The notes under the pieces: generated by a model
What the model saw: the letters and a program-made list of their open reading frames with translations, nothing else
Told to the model about the DNA's origin: nothing
The model's database searches: none
Shown: one piece after another, positions 6,800 to 7,332 of the stretch
Layout: each line of letters begins with the position of its first letter
How positions within the stretch are numbered: the stretch's first letter is position 1
Translations under genes and position numbers: made by a program
Assembly (NCBI GenBank): GCA_031271375.1
Contig: JAISVU010000159.1
Span: 1 to 7,332 of the forward strand
Reading direction: 5' to 3'
From: Clostridiales bacterium
GTDB taxonomy: Bacteria > Bacillota > Clostridia > Lachnospirales > WRAX01
DNA length: 7,332 nt

Positions 6800-7084
6800 T
6801 TACCAGCAGATAGATTCGTGGTTGCAGTCCGGCAGAAGATTATATAAATAATCGTATACCGCGTCATAGGCTTTTTCCGAGTTTAGCCGCTTATCCTTCG
6901 CGCTCCAGCCCACCAGTTTGCATAACCGAATCTTAAAATTCCCGTACCATATATGGTTGGCGCAGAAATTCTTTGTATGCCGATTTTGCTCCGCATACTC
7001 CAGTATCTCTTTTTCAAGCTCCCGCAATTCGCCGCTGTATTGGGCATACTCGTTAAACTCCGCCCGTGAGGTGTTCCGTTTCAT
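6800..7084 (-). CDS. Small uncharacterised protein (94 aa)
   Basis: The start at ATG 7082-7084 has AAGGAG 8 nt upstream. The N-terminal third is a charged helix (SGELRELEKEILEYAEQ). The middle is aromatic and basic (NHIWYGNFKIRLCKLVGW), and the end holds a helix rich in Tyr plus a short Cys/His tail (LPDCNHESICW). Overall charge is near zero by my count. There are four cysteines, but their spacing does not make a recognised zinc motif. I have the impression of similar hypothetical proteins near recombinases and conjugative modules in Clostridia, but cannot assign a family or function. It is transcribed from an apparent extended -10 promoter overlapping the helicase stop codon and is preceded by the second palindrome copy. 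It may share regulation with the 82-aa gene. Confidence 0.75.
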   Translation of the reverse strand: MKRNTSRAEFNEYAQYSGELRELEKEILEYAEQNRHTKNFCANHIWYGNFKIRLCKLVGWSAKDKRLNSEKAYDAVYDYLYNLLPDCNHESICW

Positions 7085-7124
7085 ATAGACATCTCCTTGT
7101 AGTTTGGTGTTAATTTATTCTGCG

Positions 7125-7149
7125 ACCTATTCCCAAGTTGGGACAAGGT
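7125..7149. promoter_or_regulatory. Imperfect palindrome, candidate operator (copy 2)
   Basis: ACCTATTCCCAA (7125-7136) and TTGGGACAAGGT (7138-7149) are inverted repeats with two mismatches around a central G. The core CCTATTCCCAA-S-TTGGGA is shared with copy 1 at 6742-6772, differing only at the centre. It begins 41 nt upstream of the 94-aa gene and directly downstream of a -10 element, so a bound protein would cover the expected transcription start. Confidence 0.65.
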
Positions 7150-7156
7150 TATCCGT

Positions 7157-7165
7157 ATTATATCA
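7157..7165 (-). promoter_or_regulatory. Extended -10 promoter for the small genes
   Basis: On the minus strand, TGATATAAT combines a consensus -10 hexamer (TATAAT, 7157-7162) with the TGn extension. Its TGA is also the stop codon of the helicase. No good TTGACA-like -35 is found 16-18 nt upstream, which extended -10 promoters can tolerate. Transcription would begin near 7150, at the edge of the palindrome, and read into the 94-aa gene and possibly on through the recombinase operon. Confidence 0.5.
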
Positions 7166-7332
7166 TAAAAAGTATTCAGATTGCTTCATTACCCGGAAAA
7201 ACCCTTCAACCTCGCTCAAATGCGGCGTAACGTAACAGTCCGGCAGGGCGTCAAGGCATACCGCCCGGAACGAGCCGTCCTCGTTGACGCGGCTGTCCAG
7301 CAGGGCAATGACGCCTGTGTCCCTCTCCGTGC
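7163..7332 (-). CDS. C-terminal tail of a DinG/Rad3-like helicase (partial)
   Basis: This frame is open at the window edge and ends with TGA at 7163-7165, leaving the last 55 residues (reading starts at 7330). The start of the visible part, TERDTGVIALLDSRV, resembles the end of motif VI in DinG/XPD-type superfamily 2 helicases (pattern R.E.D.GV..LLD.R), where the arginine contributes to ATP hydrolysis. The remaining 40 residues look like a typical variable C-terminal end with no further motif. The rest of the gene lies outside, so domain order, iron-sulfur cysteines and any nuclease domain cannot be judged. Its stop codon overlaps the promoter of the small genes. The assignment rests on one short motif; another helicase subfamily remains possible. 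Confidence 0.55.
   Translation of the reverse strand, partial: TERDTGVIALLDSRVNEDGSFRAVCLDALPDCYVTPHLSEVEGFFRVMKQSEYFL

Larger units (their letters stand above)
121..7332. mobile_element. Putative integrated element with three serine recombinases (one end only)
   Basis: This is an inferred extent. Site-specific recombinase genes usually sit close to one end of the element they move. The recombinase operon reads leftwards and ends at a terminator near 206-241. Just beyond it, a foreign recombinase gene on the other strand is cut off mid-domain at about 121-124. That places the element's left end near 121-145. The right end is not in the window, so the small genes and the helicase tail are assigned to the element only because they are on the same strand and adjacent. 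No conjugation, resistance or replication-initiation gene is visible, so it cannot be called an ICE, a mobilizable transposon or another island. Confidence 0.5.

Noticed and set aside
1..7332. tRNA, rRNA, CRISPR array, riboswitch or toxin-antitoxin pair
   Set aside because: I saw no evenly spaced direct repeats, tRNA-like cloverleaf or known riboswitch core. The two small genes do not overlap or match a known toxin-antitoxin family.

Overview
The window looks like one end of an integrated mobile element in a Clostridia-type Bacillota genome. The evidence is AGGAGG-type ribosome binding sites, moderate GC content, tightly packed genes, and large serine recombinases of the kind common in Bacillota transposons and integrative conjugative elements. 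No marker gene is present that would name a species.

Almost everything reads on the minus strand, from right to left. At the right edge (7163-7332) is the C-terminal tail of a helicase resembling the DinG/Rad3 family. Next come two small unrecognised genes of 94 aa (6800-7084) and 82 aa (6472-6720). Each is preceded by a version of the same inverted repeat built on CCTATTCCCAA/TTGGGA. A hairpin-forming gap (6407-6454) follows. Then come three different large serine recombinases of 544, 558 and 526 aa (6360 down to 1472), joined with gaps of 0 and -4 nt. Two nucleotides after the third lies a possible 64-aa basic ORF (1275-1469), and then a PHP-domain metal-dependent hydrolase with an unassigned N-terminal region (278-1258). 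A terminator-like hairpin (206-241) closes the unit.

At the left edge, on the plus strand (1-171), is a piece of a fourth, unrelated serine recombinase. Its similarity to the family stops abruptly in the middle of the catalytic domain, around position 121-124. The simplest reading is that the three-recombinase element inserted into a recombinase gene of an older mobile element. The element end would then lie near 121-145 and the rest of the element would run rightwards beyond the window. This is an inference: the other end and the second half of the broken gene are not visible.

The three recombinases probably carry out integration and excision together. The small genes upstream and the basic ORF downstream are candidates for accessory or directionality factors, but their sequences alone do not show this. 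The parts least explained by known families are the shared palindromes, the two small genes, and the PHP protein at the end of the recombinase operon.
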